Positions 22,406 through 34,300 of a stretch of 64,000 nt of DNA are shown one piece after another. The position numbers and the translations under genes were made by a program. The notes under the pieces were generated by a model. It was not told the DNA's origin, made no database searches, and saw only the letters and a program-made list of their open reading frames with translations. Position 1 is the first letter of the stretch. Every line of letters begins with the position of its first letter. This stretch comes from Megalopta genalis (Eukaryota > Arthropoda > Insecta > Hymenoptera > Halictidae), in NCBI RefSeq assembly GCF_051020955.1, contig NC_135026.1, positions 7,044,501-7,108,500 of the forward strand, written 5' to 3'.

Positions 22406-24100
22406 GTTGCGTACAACACCGCCAAAGATTCACCGAACAGCGACCGTAGCCTGTTCGAGATCCTCGAGCCAGGTTTCTTACGGAGGCGTTAAATATTCGT
22501 GGTAAACGATCAAACGTTCGTCCAGCGACGATAAACGGTTGACACTCGAGATAAACGGTGTCTTCCTTATTCACAAGTTAATCCGTCGTAGCCGTCGCAG
22601 CAGATCCGTGGTTCTCAATTCCGTTTCGAATCGGATCGGTTCGGTTCGGCCCGGATCGAATCGGATTGGGCCAGCTCCGAGCCGACTCGGTTCTCCTTCT
22701 CTATATAACCGGGAATCGTCTCTGGAACCGGAAGTGGCGCGCCGCGGCCGTCGGACACGCGAAATCGAAAATTCGCCGGGCGAGAGAGGCGAGTTCAAGG
22801 AACTCCTGTCTCCGACCGAAACTCGCAAAGTATTCCGCTTAGGAAAGCTGTCAGCGGCGTTTGCCGGCGCGCATCGTGTGCAACCGTACACGTACAGAAA
22901 CGTGTCAATGACTTTCGTATTTCGCCGTCCCCGTTTCCCCGGTTCTACAGCAGCCGACGACGACGACGACGACGAGCCCCGAATCGATTTCGATTTGACG
23001 GCTAGTTTCACGGGAATATATATTGCGAATCCCTGTCGGCGCCAACAATTTTTTTTTTTGTTGCCGCCGAAACATTTTACCGGCGCGCGCTGCGACTAGA
23101 AACAACTTCACGGCTATCGAAAATCTGTAACTCCGCTCGAACCTTGTATGCGGTAATGAATTTATCGGAAGTTCATTATCACGTTACAGTGTTTGGGTTT
23201 CTATCGGTTCAAGAGGTATTGGAAGATCGAGTGCTTAGATATTTTCTTGTACATTTGTGGTACTCGGTGTTCTTAATATTTTCGAAGTGTCGGAATCGTT
23301 TTGAAGGTTAAGTGCTCATTGCTGATCTTCGATCAAAGTGTATCCGTTGTACCGTTGACTTTATCAAAGTCTAATCACGATGCAGAAACTGGAAATATGC
23401 GAAAGTCATACTTATAGGTTATTTCTGCGTTTGGTCTAGGCTAGGCTTACGTTATGTCTCGGTTGGTTGTAGGTTAGGTGTGTCTGCTGTGCTCGTCGTG
23501 CTCACCGTTTTCAATGTGTCTACTGTGTTCAATGTGTTAACTGTGTCAGATTAAAAGGACTGCACACAGATTAAAAGGACTGTGTGTCGAGCAGTTCAAA
23601 TTCGATTAGATGTTATCGGTCGGTTACAGTTTACTGTTTTCTGGGGACGTTTACGGGCCGTAAATGCACAAAGGGGTCCCGCGAATGCCGGGAAATTTAC
23701 GATCGACCGATGTGGAAGTGTAAATCGTGGAACCGCGGGTTCGGACGTTTTCTAATAACAACACCGGTAATCTGATTTCCTGGCGGGCCGATGGACGATG
23801 GGGCTCAATTTATATATCTGAAACGGTTTCATCTCAGTTTCATTAGATCACGATTTACGGACAAATCGTTCCGCGGTTTCGCTCACTCACCTGTCGAATT
23901 TCGTTCGACCGCAAGAGATCGGATGACGGTTAAAGCTTGCCGTAAGCGAAACCGATACAGATACGTGCAATTTCTCCGCCGCGCACTCCCTCCCATACAT
24001 GGACTCCCTGATACTCTCTCTTTCGCTCTCTTTTGTATTCTTCTTACTCTCTCTCTTTTTTCTCATTTGCTTTTCACTCTTTGTCGCAATCGCTCATATC
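22406..24100. other. Unassigned sequence with a CpG-rich island
   Basis: Bases 22,540-23,100 carry a 186-codon plus frame and an opposing 146-codon minus frame over the same CpG-rich DNA. A (GAC)n run at 22,957-22,977 gives poly-Asp or poly-Ser depending on strand. No domain is recognisable. A TATATA match occurs at 22,702 without other promoter support. A short duplication, CAGATTAAAAGGACTG, sits near 23,548 and 23,568. Confidence 0.5.
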
Positions 24101-24138
24101 ATTCTTTCACTATTTCTCTCTCTCTCTCTCTCTCACTT

Positions 24139-24190
<52 letters not shown>
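24101..24190. repeat. (CT)n microsatellite
   Basis: TCTCTC runs with a few TTTC interruptions. Frames across it give Ser/Leu low-complexity peptides. Confidence 0.95.
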
Positions 24191-24191
<1 letters not shown>

Positions 24192-24517
24192 ATTTCCTTC
24201 TCTTTTCTATCCAGCCTCCCATCTGTTTTTATACAAAGTAAAAATTATGTACATCAATTGTTAAGAATAGAAGCTAGATAAAAAGTTCTTTGGTATTTGA
24301 ATAATTTTAACCCCCTATTATATATATATAACCCCATTAATATTGTATAACCCCATTCACATGTGTAATAACAATTCTTTCGTGTATTGTCGAATATAGC
24401 CGTCATAAAGAAATGGCGAATTTTTTCTTTGGTAACTAATCTAATCCGTCTAAAAGATAACACTATCAAAATAGAAACTGTGAGCATCAATTGCAAAATT
24501 TATGTTATTTATTGAAC
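24191..24517. other. Unassigned AT-rich sequence
   Basis: No gene or family end is visible. Confidence 0.5.
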
Positions 24518-24845
24518 ATGTACGGAAAGTTGTTCATTAGTTATAAAATTACAAAAGAAAAGAAGTACAGAGGTTTAGAACGACTTGATACAGAGTTAAA
24601 ATAAAGATAATAAGATAACCGCGGGTCCTTAAATTAATACGATAAATCTCTACTGTCTATAATAATGTTGCGAAATTATATTGAGTAATTTGAGATAGAT
24701 TCTGTTCGAAATAGTTCGAGAACTGCAATATCCACGTAAAAGTGAATTCGCCCGAGAACATGATTTTCCTGAGATGCTTCTACTGTTCCGCATTTGATCT
24801 ACCAATTTCCGCCGTAAACGCATAAAATTTGCAGTCCACTTATTA
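24518..24845. repeat. Dispersed repeat shared with 9.2 kb, ending in a MITE-A-like terminus
   Basis: Bases 24,518-24,640 match the interior of the element at 9.06-9.57 kb (TACGGAAAGTT, TTAGTTATAAAATTAC, TACAGAGGTT, AAGATAACCGC). Near 24,813-24,838, ACGCATAAAATTTGCAGTCC resembles a MITE-A right end. The two may belong to separate insertions. Confidence 0.6.
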
Positions 24846-25137
24846 TTCCTGTTACGGACTCGCGCTTATCAGAGTTACTTCGACGTTAATAATTAACTGC
24901 GCTAAGTAGAGGAGATTTTATGTTCGTTTAAACTTCGCATTTATTACGACGCTTAAACTTCGATAACGGGGAAGTGACGTTTCCAGAATTAATTGAACGG
25001 CGACGCACGGTTATTATACTCTTTGAAATTTTAATAATTGAACTACGGGCGACAATAGCGACGTAAGAATAACACTGCGCTCATTCGAACCGTGCAGTTC
25101 GCACGTCACGTGCATGGTAGCCGGAAGAAAGAGCTTT
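24846..25137. other. Unassigned sequence
   Basis: Nothing recognisable. One CACGTGCAT occurs near 25,106, just outside the GC-E copy. Confidence 0.5.
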
Positions 25138-25247
25138 CCAGATCGAAGGGGTGGGGATAGGTCATGCGACGCGCCGGGACTCCCGCACAGCGGAGTGGGA
25201 GTAGTCACGTGTCGCGCCGAGTTTCCCGTACAGGAGTGGGGGCATAG
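25138..25247. mobile_element. GC-E family copy
   Basis: CCAGATCGAAGGGGTGGGG then ATAGGTCATGCGACGCGCC, CGGGACTCCCGCACAGCGG, AGTGGGAGTAGTCACGTGTC and GGAGTGGGGG. This matches blocks of the elements at 7.2 and 60.6 kb. No clear right inverted end is present, so it is probably partial. Confidence 0.7.
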
Positions 25248-25690
25248 CAGGTGTTCTATTATACCGGTATTGTATTGTTAATATTTTTGATAATATCGTT
25301 AATCGAATGTAATAAAATTTGCATAAATATTGCAAATGTATCAATCGTATTATAATTAATGTAATGTATTTATTGTGTCCAAATGAACGGCTACGGCGTT
25401 CGCTTACGTAACCGTAACTCTCTGTAATTTCGAAACTACTTCGAACTGACCAGTAAATCTTTCGCTGACAGACCAAACCACTCGACACCGAGCGAGGAAA
25501 ATTAATGCTTCCGCAAATGACACTTTCGTTTTCCGTTCATGGAAATTCCTTATCTTATCTTCAACTAATGTATTATTGTAGTTTATACAACTGTAATCAT
25601 TGTTTCAGCAATTGCAACATTTGACCAGGAAACGATTTTGTGCGAATTAGAAAACCACGTTCTCGCTTTTCATCGGAAGGACATCAATTA
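25248..25690. other. Unassigned AT-rich sequence
   Basis: No gene is supported. A 108-codon minus frame runs into the GC-E copy. Confidence 0.5.
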
Positions 25691-25726
25691 GTATAGTAGA
25701 ACCTCGATTATGCGAATTGATCGAGG
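25691..25726. mobile_element. Pogo/Tigger-like terminus relic (MITE-C type)
   Basis: GTAGAACCTCGATTATGCG followed by AATTGATCGAGG resembles pogo/Tigger-like ends of the CAGTGGAACCTCGATTATCCG type and the element at 41.7 kb. Only one end is seen. Confidence 0.5.
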
Positions 25727-25773
25727 AAAAATAATAATTTAGGTGATAGAACTCGGAATATAAATAGATAATT

Positions 25774-25965
25774 AGTAGACTATGGATCTTTATTCAAAAT
25801 ATAAATTATCGAAGAAACTCGTGAATGAAAGTAAATTTTAATTTGTTTAATAATTTTGATAAATAGAAAGCAGCGCGACGAAATTATTAAATTCTTCTTA
25901 TGGCCCCGCAATTTCACATTTCGCTAATTTCTGTCATAAACGTATGAAATCGACGGCCTAGTAAT
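25774..25965. mobile_element. MITE-A copy 2 (diverged)
   Basis: Left end AGTAGACTATGGATCTTT then ATTCAAAATATAAATT. Right end CATAAACGTATGAAATCG then ACGGCCTAG. The size of about 190 bp matches copy 1. Substitutions in both ends suggest age. Confidence 0.6.
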
Positions 25966-26776
25966 TAATTACACAGAGTAAAACATTACCGAGTTGTATA
26001 ATAGTATAACGTCTCGGTGTCCTTAGATCAGGGACCATAATTGTTATAATTGGATTGTTATGCGAAACAAAAAATGTTTGCACATTAATTGCGACCGACG
26101 CGGAAACTACATAGACATTTCGTTCGTTTGAAAATTATTTCGCCGAGTTGAAAATATGGAACAATATTTTTCGGTTATTCAATTTAAATGTGCAACAATG
26201 TTGAACGCCGGCAATATTTTTTCGGCAATTGCGAAACAATTCTTTATCGTTCCATAAAATACAATTTCCTGCACTGGTAACACCTAACTGGACCAATTAA
26301 AATAAATTTGGTTTGACACCGTGATTGTCGCGAGCGAACGAAATAAAGTTCCTTGCCACTGACGGCATCTATTAGGAGTGACCTAAGCAGAATTCTTCTC
26401 GCTGATAATCAGACTGCAGATTTTCTACACTTATAAAGGAAAATCGGTGATGAAAGACATCGCCGTAATAACATCAGAAAAGTTTCAACACATCGACACG
26501 TTATTGCCAACTCATCGAAATAACCAAGATAGAAAATAAATTGTTGCCGGAACAACCGGAATCGAGCATGATCGTCTCCAGCATCGAAAATCATTACGAG
26601 CGATCGAAATCGAATTTTCCAAATTATTAATAATTATTGCCAACGAAATCGTCTACATTTTCGAAAGTGTAGGCGCGACTGTTATAATGTAAAATTATGT
26701 CGCAGAGAAACGGCAGTTACATTTATGAATTTTATTCGCAACATTTGTTTCTTTACTGAACTTAACAGTTGCTTCT
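25966..26776. other. Unassigned AT-rich sequence
   Basis: No gene or repeat is recognised before the palindrome array. Confidence 0.5.
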
Positions 26777-26924
26777 GACGAGTATACTCGTCGCAACACA
26801 AAATATTATTATTTATTCTTGACGAGTATACTCGTCGTAACCTAAAATGTCGTAATTTATTCTCGACGAGTATACTCGTCATAACCTAAAATGTCACCGT
26901 TTCGTCGCGACGAGTATACTCGTC
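26777..26924. repeat. Four perfect 16-bp palindromes at exact 44-bp period
   Basis: GACGAGTATACTCGTC, a perfect palindrome, occurs at 26,777, 26,821, 26,865 and 26,909, each exactly 44 bp after the last. The 28-bp spacers are related (CCTAAAATGTCGTAATTTAT-like) but differ more than the palindrome, which is identical in all four. A half-site, GACGAGTATA, lies at 55,177. The pattern would suit cooperative binding of a dimeric factor, or could be a minisatellite seeded on a palindrome. I do not recognise the motif. Confidence 0.95.
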
Positions 26925-27850
26925 ATATATTTGACTTGATAATATTCTGGCTAACCTATTCTAATCTGCTTAGACGTTGAAGCAACGCTGAAATAATTTC
27001 AGCCATAGAAAGCGAATTGCCAGACCACCGCGGGTCGTCCGGTTCGAAAAACGAGAAGCTCAAACAAGAACCGGGAGGATGAGCTGGACGTACCTGTTCT
27101 CGAAGTAATTTTCCTAGGACACCGGGCACAGCCGCGGAGCACAGCGTAGCAGGTAAAAGGCACAAAGTTATTCGTCCGGTCCCGACGACCCCGGCTCACA
27201 GCTTTTCACGGCTTCGGCCTTGAACTAGCGGCGGCAGCGTCGCTCGTTCCTCTCTCGCACCTCTTCCGTGCTGGCGTTGTCATCGGTTCCACGATTCTGG
27301 ATCGGTCTGGATCGATCAGATTCCCCACGCAGCCGGCGGATCCGCGCCGAGAGGAACAGTGCTGTCACCGATGGCCCGCGACTGACAGTACGCCTCGCAG
27401 TAGGCTCACGCCGCCGTTCCAGCAGCCCGCTCGATTTCCTCGGGACGACTGACCGACTAGCGCCGAAGGTCTCGGCCAAATCGGATCGTATCGGATCGAA
27501 TAGAATCGCGAGTGAAAGGAGAACCCGCGCGAACTATCGCTCCGGCCACCTTGCTCTAACGTATTCCCTGCTGACGACGATCGCGCGCCGATACCGTCGC
27601 TTCGCGGCGTCACCGACCGCAAATGGGTTGCTCGAGCCTGTCGATCCTACGTATAAATCTGTTGCAACGGCCGCTCTCCCCTCTCTGCAAAAATCCCCCA
27701 CCTCTCCTCTAGGCCGCTCGGACCGCCAGTGGTTTCATGACTGGCGAACGGTCTTTTTGCGAGCGCAATTGCGGGTCTTCTCGAAAATCGGGGGGGTTAA
27801 TGGGCCGGGGGTTATAGTAATTATGGCAGTTTTTTGTTGCGTATGCTGTT
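26925..27850. other. Unassigned sequence with a CpG-rich island
   Basis: Bases 27,180-27,800 are CpG-rich. A 194-codon plus frame (27,268-27,852) overlaps minus frames of 84 and 85 codons, all basic and Ser-rich, with no recognised domain. This could be a promoter or untranslated exon region, but no splice or promoter signal is decisive. Confidence 0.5.
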
Positions 27851-28685
27851 AGTTTATATATGTATATATATTTAAATATATATTTATGTAAAAATTAATT
27901 GTACAGTTAGAAACTAGTTTAACGTTGTGTCTGGGTTTATCATAATTGTATAACAGGTGCTAGTCATTTTCCTGTTATAATTTACGCTGGTTTTATTACT
28001 TATGTAGTTGATGATTATATTATTATTACAATGTTATTTTCTAATTGTACAATTAAAAATTAGTTTAAGGTTATATAAATGTGTATAAATTAACAGTATA
28101 AGTAATAAAATTGCTATAAATAAAACTTATGACAAGAAAATAAATTATCAGTACCTATTATACCATTACCTTAAATCTAGAAATAACGTTAAACAACTTG
28201 TTAATAACAACAAGTGTTAATAATAACATTACTCTAAAATGATGTAATTATAATAAAATTACTGTATAATAATAATAATAACATTATTGTTATGAACTGT
28301 ACAAGTAATAAAACTACTATATAATAATAATGAAGTTATTAACTGCATAAGTAATAAAATTACTGTGTAATAATAATATTATTATTGTTATGAACTGTAT
28401 AAGTAATAAAATTTTCCTATAAGAATAACAAAATTATTAACTGTATAAATAATAAAATTACTTATTTATATATATTATAACTTAAGTAATAATAACAATG
28501 AAATTGTTAACTATATAAGTAATAAAATTACTGTCAAATAACAATGAAATTATTAACTGTATAAATAATAATATTACTGTCAAATAACAATGAAATCATT
28601 AACTGTATAAGTAATAAAATGGCTATAAATAAAAATTATAATAACAAAATTACCGATACCTATTATACCATAACCTTAAACGTTA
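27851..28685. repeat. AT-rich AAGTAATAAAATTACTGTAT array with flanking direct repeats
   Basis: About ten degenerate units of 40-50 bp contain AACTGTATAAGTAATAAAAT and TACTGTATAATAATAA. Two longer similar blocks, 28,092-28,178 and 28,599-28,682, share TATAAGTAATAAAAT-GCT and TACCTATTATACCAT about 507 bp apart. Confidence 0.85.
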
Positions 28686-28979
28686 ACGTAACGTTATGGA
28701 TGGATGTAGACAAATGAATCACGAAACATCAGAAATGCGATGTTCGTGACGAAAAATCATTTTCGAGGCGAGTTTCATTAGTCTTTACGAGGAAAATTGC
28801 TGGAGCATCGATGCGGCGAATTTGTAATCCTGTAGCGTGTCGCTTATGGTTGCGCAGGACGATCTACAGGTTTCTGTACCATTAGTCCAAGGCTGTCTGA
28901 TGCAGTACAGGTAAAGTGTACAGATAGTGAATGTATACAGCAAGAATAAGATAAGATCTAAAGATAGGATTAAGACGTA
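28686..28979. other. Unassigned sequence
   Basis: No gene or repeat is recognised. Confidence 0.5.
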
Positions 28980-29704
28980 TAGAGTGTTCCACTAAAGCTG
29001 TTACAGGACAATATCTCTGTTAGCGTCAACGATACCGAAAAATGCTAGAGGAACAGATTGTACGGTTCGAAGGGACACACGTTGCTGTGAAAATAGTTTT
29101 TTTTTAAGGTCATATTTCTCGAGATTTCAAGGTCATCAATGCTTTTTTAAATGGGATTACATACTTCTGTTTCTGCATCATGATAGCTGAAGTCAAGACG
29201 AATCCAACGATCTATAATAACATGACCTTGGCGTGACCTCAAGCTGATCGATCATCGCGTTGTTCGTCGCGCCGAAATCGGCTGCGATTGGTCGCCGGTC
29301 CGCGTAGCCAATATCAAATTATAGAAGTAACGGAGCAGATGTACGACGCTCTTTCTGTAATCAAATTAAAATATGACAATAATTTTTAACATTTATTCCA
29401 ATAAATTTTTCATCGTTGACGTTTCAAGATTTATTCGTACTCAAGGTCACTCGAAGGTCGTGTTGTTACAAGTCATCGGATTCGTTTCGACCTTAGCTGT
29501 CGCGATATAACGATAGAAATGTGTAATCCCGTTTGAAAAAACATCGATGACCTTGACGGTTCGAAAGATATGACCTTCAAGGAGAAACTGTTTCCACAGC
29601 AACGTGTGTCCCCTCGAATCATACAATTTGTCCCTGTAGCATTTTTTAATATTGTTAACGCTAACGGAGTTATTGCTCTGGAACAGCTTTAATGGAACAC
29701 CCTG
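28980..29704. mobile_element. FB-2: 725-bp fold-back element
   Basis: The left end TAGAGTGTTCCACTAAAGCT and the right end, which read inward is CAGGGTGTTCCATTAAAGCT, are inverted and flanked by TA on both sides. Pairing extends inward through TTAGCGT/ACGCTAA, AAGGTCATAT, TCAAGGTCATC and GGGATTACA blocks to an unpaired centre near 29,260-29,400. The GGTGTTCC terminus is similar to MITE-B's GGTGTCCC, but the interiors are unrelated. No transposase is encoded. Confidence 0.9.
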
Positions 29705-30291
29705 TAGAATTTAAGAAAACAGGCTGCAGAATCGAAGGAATGTGGAAACAATTTCAAACCGAGTACTTTTTTCTTCTCTTGGCTGCGACGACGAACGTAG
29801 CAATCGTCTGTCTACGCCCAGGGAAAATCACGGCCGAAAGAACGCTAGGACATTGCGAAATAATTTATTTATTCGGACGGCTGCTGTTCGTACGATTCCG
29901 TTCCACAATGCCATCGCAGAAAATTTAATTGACGTCTGTTTGAAAGGTAATTCGCATCAGAGAGTTGAATGAAGTTCTATTGAAAACGATCTCCCGAAAC
30001 GATAAGCCGCGCGCGGTCCGTTGGAACATCGAAGCCATAACGTTTTTAAGAGAACAATGCGTCGGCTGCGACGAGCGCGACGGAGTTAGCAGACAAACGG
30101 ACGGATAATAGTTCAGGAATAACACGAATAGAACAGAAACGTGAAAAATTGCCGTTGCATAAGCTGCCTCTGTTCCCATTATTTGCCAGGCATAACCGAT
30201 TAAAAGTATGCGCTATTTCTATGGTACGATGTTCTATACGCACGTATTATTCGAATGTATTGAGATTTTAATTAATTTAGTTTGAACTGTC

Positions 30292-30294
<3 letters not shown>
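29705..30294. other. Unassigned sequence
   Basis: Frames of 65-84 codons occur on both strands without motifs. No gene is supported. Confidence 0.5.

Positions 30295-30339
<45 letters not shown>
30295..30339. repeat. (GA)n microsatellite
   Basis: Uninterrupted GA run of about 44 bases. Confidence 0.97.
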
Positions 30340-30341
<2 letters not shown>

Positions 30342-30585
30342 GCTTTCGTGGTTTTAATAATTATGGGCATTTGAAACGAGTCCGAGTTGAACGTCTGCTG
30401 TCTCTCGTAGGAATAAGAGAATATTTCAATGTTCGTTATATCCGTGGAAGAATAAGTTTTAAATGTTGGAGTGATTCGGACACGGACTTGTTTATAATGT
30501 GTTGGTCGTAGCAATTGGAAAATCAGCAGGTATTTTGTTCTCGAGGTGCCCTGCAGGTATTATAGAAATAAATAATGATTTTAAA

Positions 30586-31530
30586 TAATTGAGTGCTGAT
30601 TGCTGAGTGCTGTGAGCTGTAAGTTGAGAGCTGAGAGTTAAGAGAATTGGTAGCTGAGAGTTGAGAGAATTGAGCGCTGAGTGCTGTGAGCTGTAAGTTG
30701 ATAGATGCAAGAGTTGAAAAAATTGAGTGCTGAATGCAGTGAGCTGAGAGTTGTTAGTTGAGAGTTAAGTGTTGAGAATTGGCAACTCAGAGTTCAAAGA
30801 ATTGCTAGCTGGGAGTTGAGAGAATTGAGAGCTGAGTGCTGTTAGCTGAAAGTTGATAGATGCGAGAGTTGAGAAAATTGAGAGCTGAGTGCTTAGTGCT
30901 GTGAACTGACAGTTGTTCTACGGGAGAGTTGAGAGTATTGAGACCTAGGTGCTGTGAGCTTAGGGTTGATAGATGAGAGAGTTGAGCAAATTGAAAGCTG
31001 AGTGTTGATAGATAGGAGAGTTGAGTAAATTGAGAGCTGAGTGCTGTGAGCTGAAAGTTGAGAGCTAAGAGTTGAGAGTTAAGAGAAGCTGAGAGTTGAG
31101 AGAATTGAGTGTTGAGTGCTGTGAGCTGTAAGTTGATAGATGCAAGAGTTGAAAAAATTGAGTGCTGAATGCAGTGAGCTGAGAGTTGTTAGTTGAGAGT
31201 TAAGTGTTGAGAATTGGTAGCTCAGAGTTCAAAGAATTGCTAGCTGGGAGTTGAGAGAATCGAGAGTTGAGTGCTGTGAGCTTAGAGTTGATAGATGGAA
31301 GACTTGAGAAAATTGAGAGCTGAGTGCAGAGTGCTGTGAACTGAGAATTGATAGATGGGAGAGTTGAGTGAAATGAGAGCTGAGTGCCGAGTGCTGTGAA
31401 CTGAGAATTGATAGATTAGAGTGCTGAGTAAAACGAGAACTGAGCGCTGTGAGCTGAGAGTTGAGAGTATTGAGAGCTCAGTGCTGTGAATTGATAGATG
31501 TGAGAGTTGAGTGAATTGAGAGCTGCGTTT
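30586..31530. repeat. GAGAGTTGAGAGAATTGAGAG minisatellite
   Basis: Nearly 950 bp of degenerate units of about 35-45 bp with GAGTGCTGTGAGCTGA, GTTGATAGATG and GAGAGTTGAGAAAATTGAG. The plus strand is strongly depleted of C. A long internal duplication is visible: 30,696-30,830 recurs at about 31,127-31,260, so higher-order repeats exist. Confidence 0.95.
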
Positions 31531-32267
31531 ACTATTTTACAATCTCTGGTCGATTAGTAACTGTACTCGGGTTATTAATAAATAAACATTTACACTGAGA
31601 ATATTTACAGGAATAATATTGGTTGACAGTATTTGTATATTTGAGTGTGTCACGTTCATTACAAAATAGCTACGTTTTTGTGTTTTCATTAGAGAGATCA
31701 TTATATCTACACTGTGCTACGAATGTGGTTATTTGAGAAATTCAATTACTCGGTCTGCGTGTATTATAACAAGCTCTGTATGTTACAGTATTATAATTAT
31801 ATCTAATGCTATAATCACGACGCTACCGCGTAACTAACCATTTCTCTCTACTCGTCAAAATTCTTAAACAGGTTAATCCATTTGTTCAAGCAGCCTTCTA
31901 ATCACGACACGTCTGGTTTGGAGACCAACGATCAAAACACATAGAGTGGCCAACAAGTCACAAAATGGTTTTAATATTGTTCTTACGGTCTTTTTATTTG
32001 TCAAAAATATTCTAACTTTTTATTTATGTCGCAATTAGTTACACCTCATCGTGAAGAAATGAAATTTCAAGATTAATTTGACCAATCTAAATGTTTATAG
32101 CAACATCTTTTGTTTTACATACTTGTCATTATGGGGTGTCAAGTTAATAAGATTGAACATTCAATGAATTTTCACGGAATTTTTGCTCGATACGACTGTC
32201 ATTTTATTTCTATATAAGTTTAATTCATTGGACAATCACCTTTGTATTTATTTTTTATGAGTACAAC

Positions 32268-32269
<2 letters not shown>
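31531..32269. other. Unassigned AT-rich sequence
   Basis: No gene, inverted repeat or array was found. Confidence 0.5.

Positions 32270-32300
<31 letters not shown>
32270..32300. repeat. (CT)n microsatellite
   Basis: Uninterrupted CT run of about 30 bases. Confidence 0.95.
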
Positions 32301-32304
<4 letters not shown>

Positions 32305-32334
32305 TATGGCAGCCATGAAAAATAATATGCTGTG

Positions 32335-32715
<381 letters not shown>

Positions 32716-33860
32716 AGTTTTGAATGTGTAAAGGGTCACCGCTTTGAGATGTGAGGTCAACAAGGCATGACATTCCATTAACAGCTCCAACAGCATCAAT
32801 TTAATACATTGACAAATTCTTCAAACAGCGATCACTGTGTGGAATTATCGCGTAGTGAATTTAGGAACGAATGAAACTACTAATTGGTCTTGCGTGTAAT
32901 TGTCCGGGACTTTCGACCGGCCAGAATTGGAACCGCCATGCTATGTCCGAGGGTCAATAGCGAAAAAGTGTGCGATGTTTACTCAGGACCGATTTGGCGC
33001 CGTCACCAATATAGATTGTCTCATACAACTGCGTTACTAAATTATATTATATCGGATCGCTGGGGGTTATTGATTTGTATCTGGCATCGAGCTATTTTCA
33101 TCCACGTACACATACGCGTCTATATGCATGCCGCTGCCTATAGAATATAGTACACGCATTACATACGCATACACACACACATATAGAATATATTATATAA
33201 TACGTATAATTTGCGGCTGGGTCAGCCAGTCAAGAGACCAATAGCTTCTAATTGACGGTAAATTACGAACATGATATTTGGGTAGACGATATCGCGGAAA
33301 TCATCGACAATTGATACGGCCCTGGCCATTCTTGGTTCGCCTCGGTCGAAAAACATTCAATTATTTCAACGACCACCTATTTAGCGAAAAACCGCTCTGT
33401 CATCCTCGATAAAAAAAACTGCACTAGACGTGGAACAAATCGATGATAACCTGTAGAATAACAGAAAGTGGGGGAGGGGATTATTTAGTTAATTCGCTGT
33501 ATTCGACGACCTTGAAATATTTTACCAAAATCATCATTCTGAACAACTTTTCCTTGCACGTGTTACCACAGATCGATCTTAGCTATCGAGACAAAGGCAA
33601 AAATATCTTTTTTTCTTGTATTTTTCGTTAAGGTTATCTTTTTAAGTTAGATTTAGTACAGCTAGGTTTAGGATGTCATCTGCCGAATACTTTTACAAAC
33701 GATAACGATTGAACCATCTGGAAAACTCTAGGTCACAGTGAATCGAACGAATCTGAGTTGAAAAAAGAAAATAAACAAAGATGCTGGACAAAGAAACTAA
33801 ACGAAGATGCTAAACAATGAGACGAACGCGAGACTTTATAGAGATTAGATTTTCTGCTTT
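32716..33860. other. Unassigned sequence
   Basis: Contains a short (CA)n near 33,168-33,182 and otherwise nothing recognisable. The 88-codon plus frame at 32,884 has no motif. Confidence 0.5.
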
Positions 33861-33954
33861 GTGTAGCAGGCGAATTTGACTTTCTACTGTGTAAAATAGA
33901 TTTCAGGTAAATTAGGCTTCCATTTAGATTTCAGGTAAATTAGAGTTTCCATTT

Positions 33955-34300
33955 CTTTTCTTTTAAATTTATTTATTTAATATCGCATCTGCTTAATAGC
34001 ATTTGGCGATCATTTGTGGAAAAACATTTGTAGGTTACATGTAGTGTAATATACAATGGTTCTGCATTACATTTTACATTATTTTCTTAATCTAGGCTTC
34101 TTATGTTACTATATAATTTCGCTAAACAATTTGGTTTCTTCTAAGTATGACATAACTTTTGCTGTTTGTCTGTAGTTGTCCAAACATTCTTTGATGGTAT
34201 TGGGAATTTTTACTTTTTTTCTGATATTATTGTACACTGGACATTCAATTAGGACGTGCTTAATTGTAAGCTCAGTGTTACAGTTGTCACAAATTGGTTT
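33955..34300 (-). mobile_element. 5'-truncated LINE 3' end with a 9-bp target-site duplication
   Basis: About 346 bp inserted into the 28-bp minisatellite. TTTCCATTT occurs at 33,946-33,954 and again at 34,301-34,309, directly flanking the insert, and the minisatellite reads through if the insert and one copy are removed. On the minus strand the insert carries the last codons of a LINE reverse-transcriptase polyprotein, a short 3' UTR and an A-rich end (AAAAGAAAAG at the left edge). The 5' truncation, A-rich tail and target duplication are hallmarks of target-primed reverse transcription. Confidence 0.8.
34109..34300 (-). pseudogene. C-terminal fragment of a LINE ORF2 protein (Jockey/I/R1-like)
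   Basis: The minus frame contains CDNCNTELTIKHVLIECPVY, a Cys-x2-Cys-x7-His-x4-Cys zinc-knuckle-like motif that closes the polyproteins of many Jockey-, I- and R1-type LINEs, followed by about 40 residues and a stop at 34,109. The open frame continues upstream to a Met at 34,336, but those codons lie in the host minisatellite, so that Met is not the native start. Only about 64 residues of a protein normally around 1,000 long remain. There is no internal stop, which suggests a fairly recent insertion. The exact clade is uncertain. Confidence 0.75.

Noticed and set aside
22700..22709. TATA box
   Set aside because: TATATA occurs often in this AT-rich sequence, and no initiator or downstream element supports this one.
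22539..23099. 186-codon plus-strand open frame with a poly-Asp run
   Set aside because: The Asp run is a (GAC)n microsatellite, and the opposite strand is open over the same DNA (146 codons). No family resemblance.
27268..27852. 194-codon plus-strand open frame
   Set aside because: It overlaps opposing frames in CpG-rich DNA, is Arg/Ser-rich without any recognisable domain, and has no supporting splice or promoter evidence.
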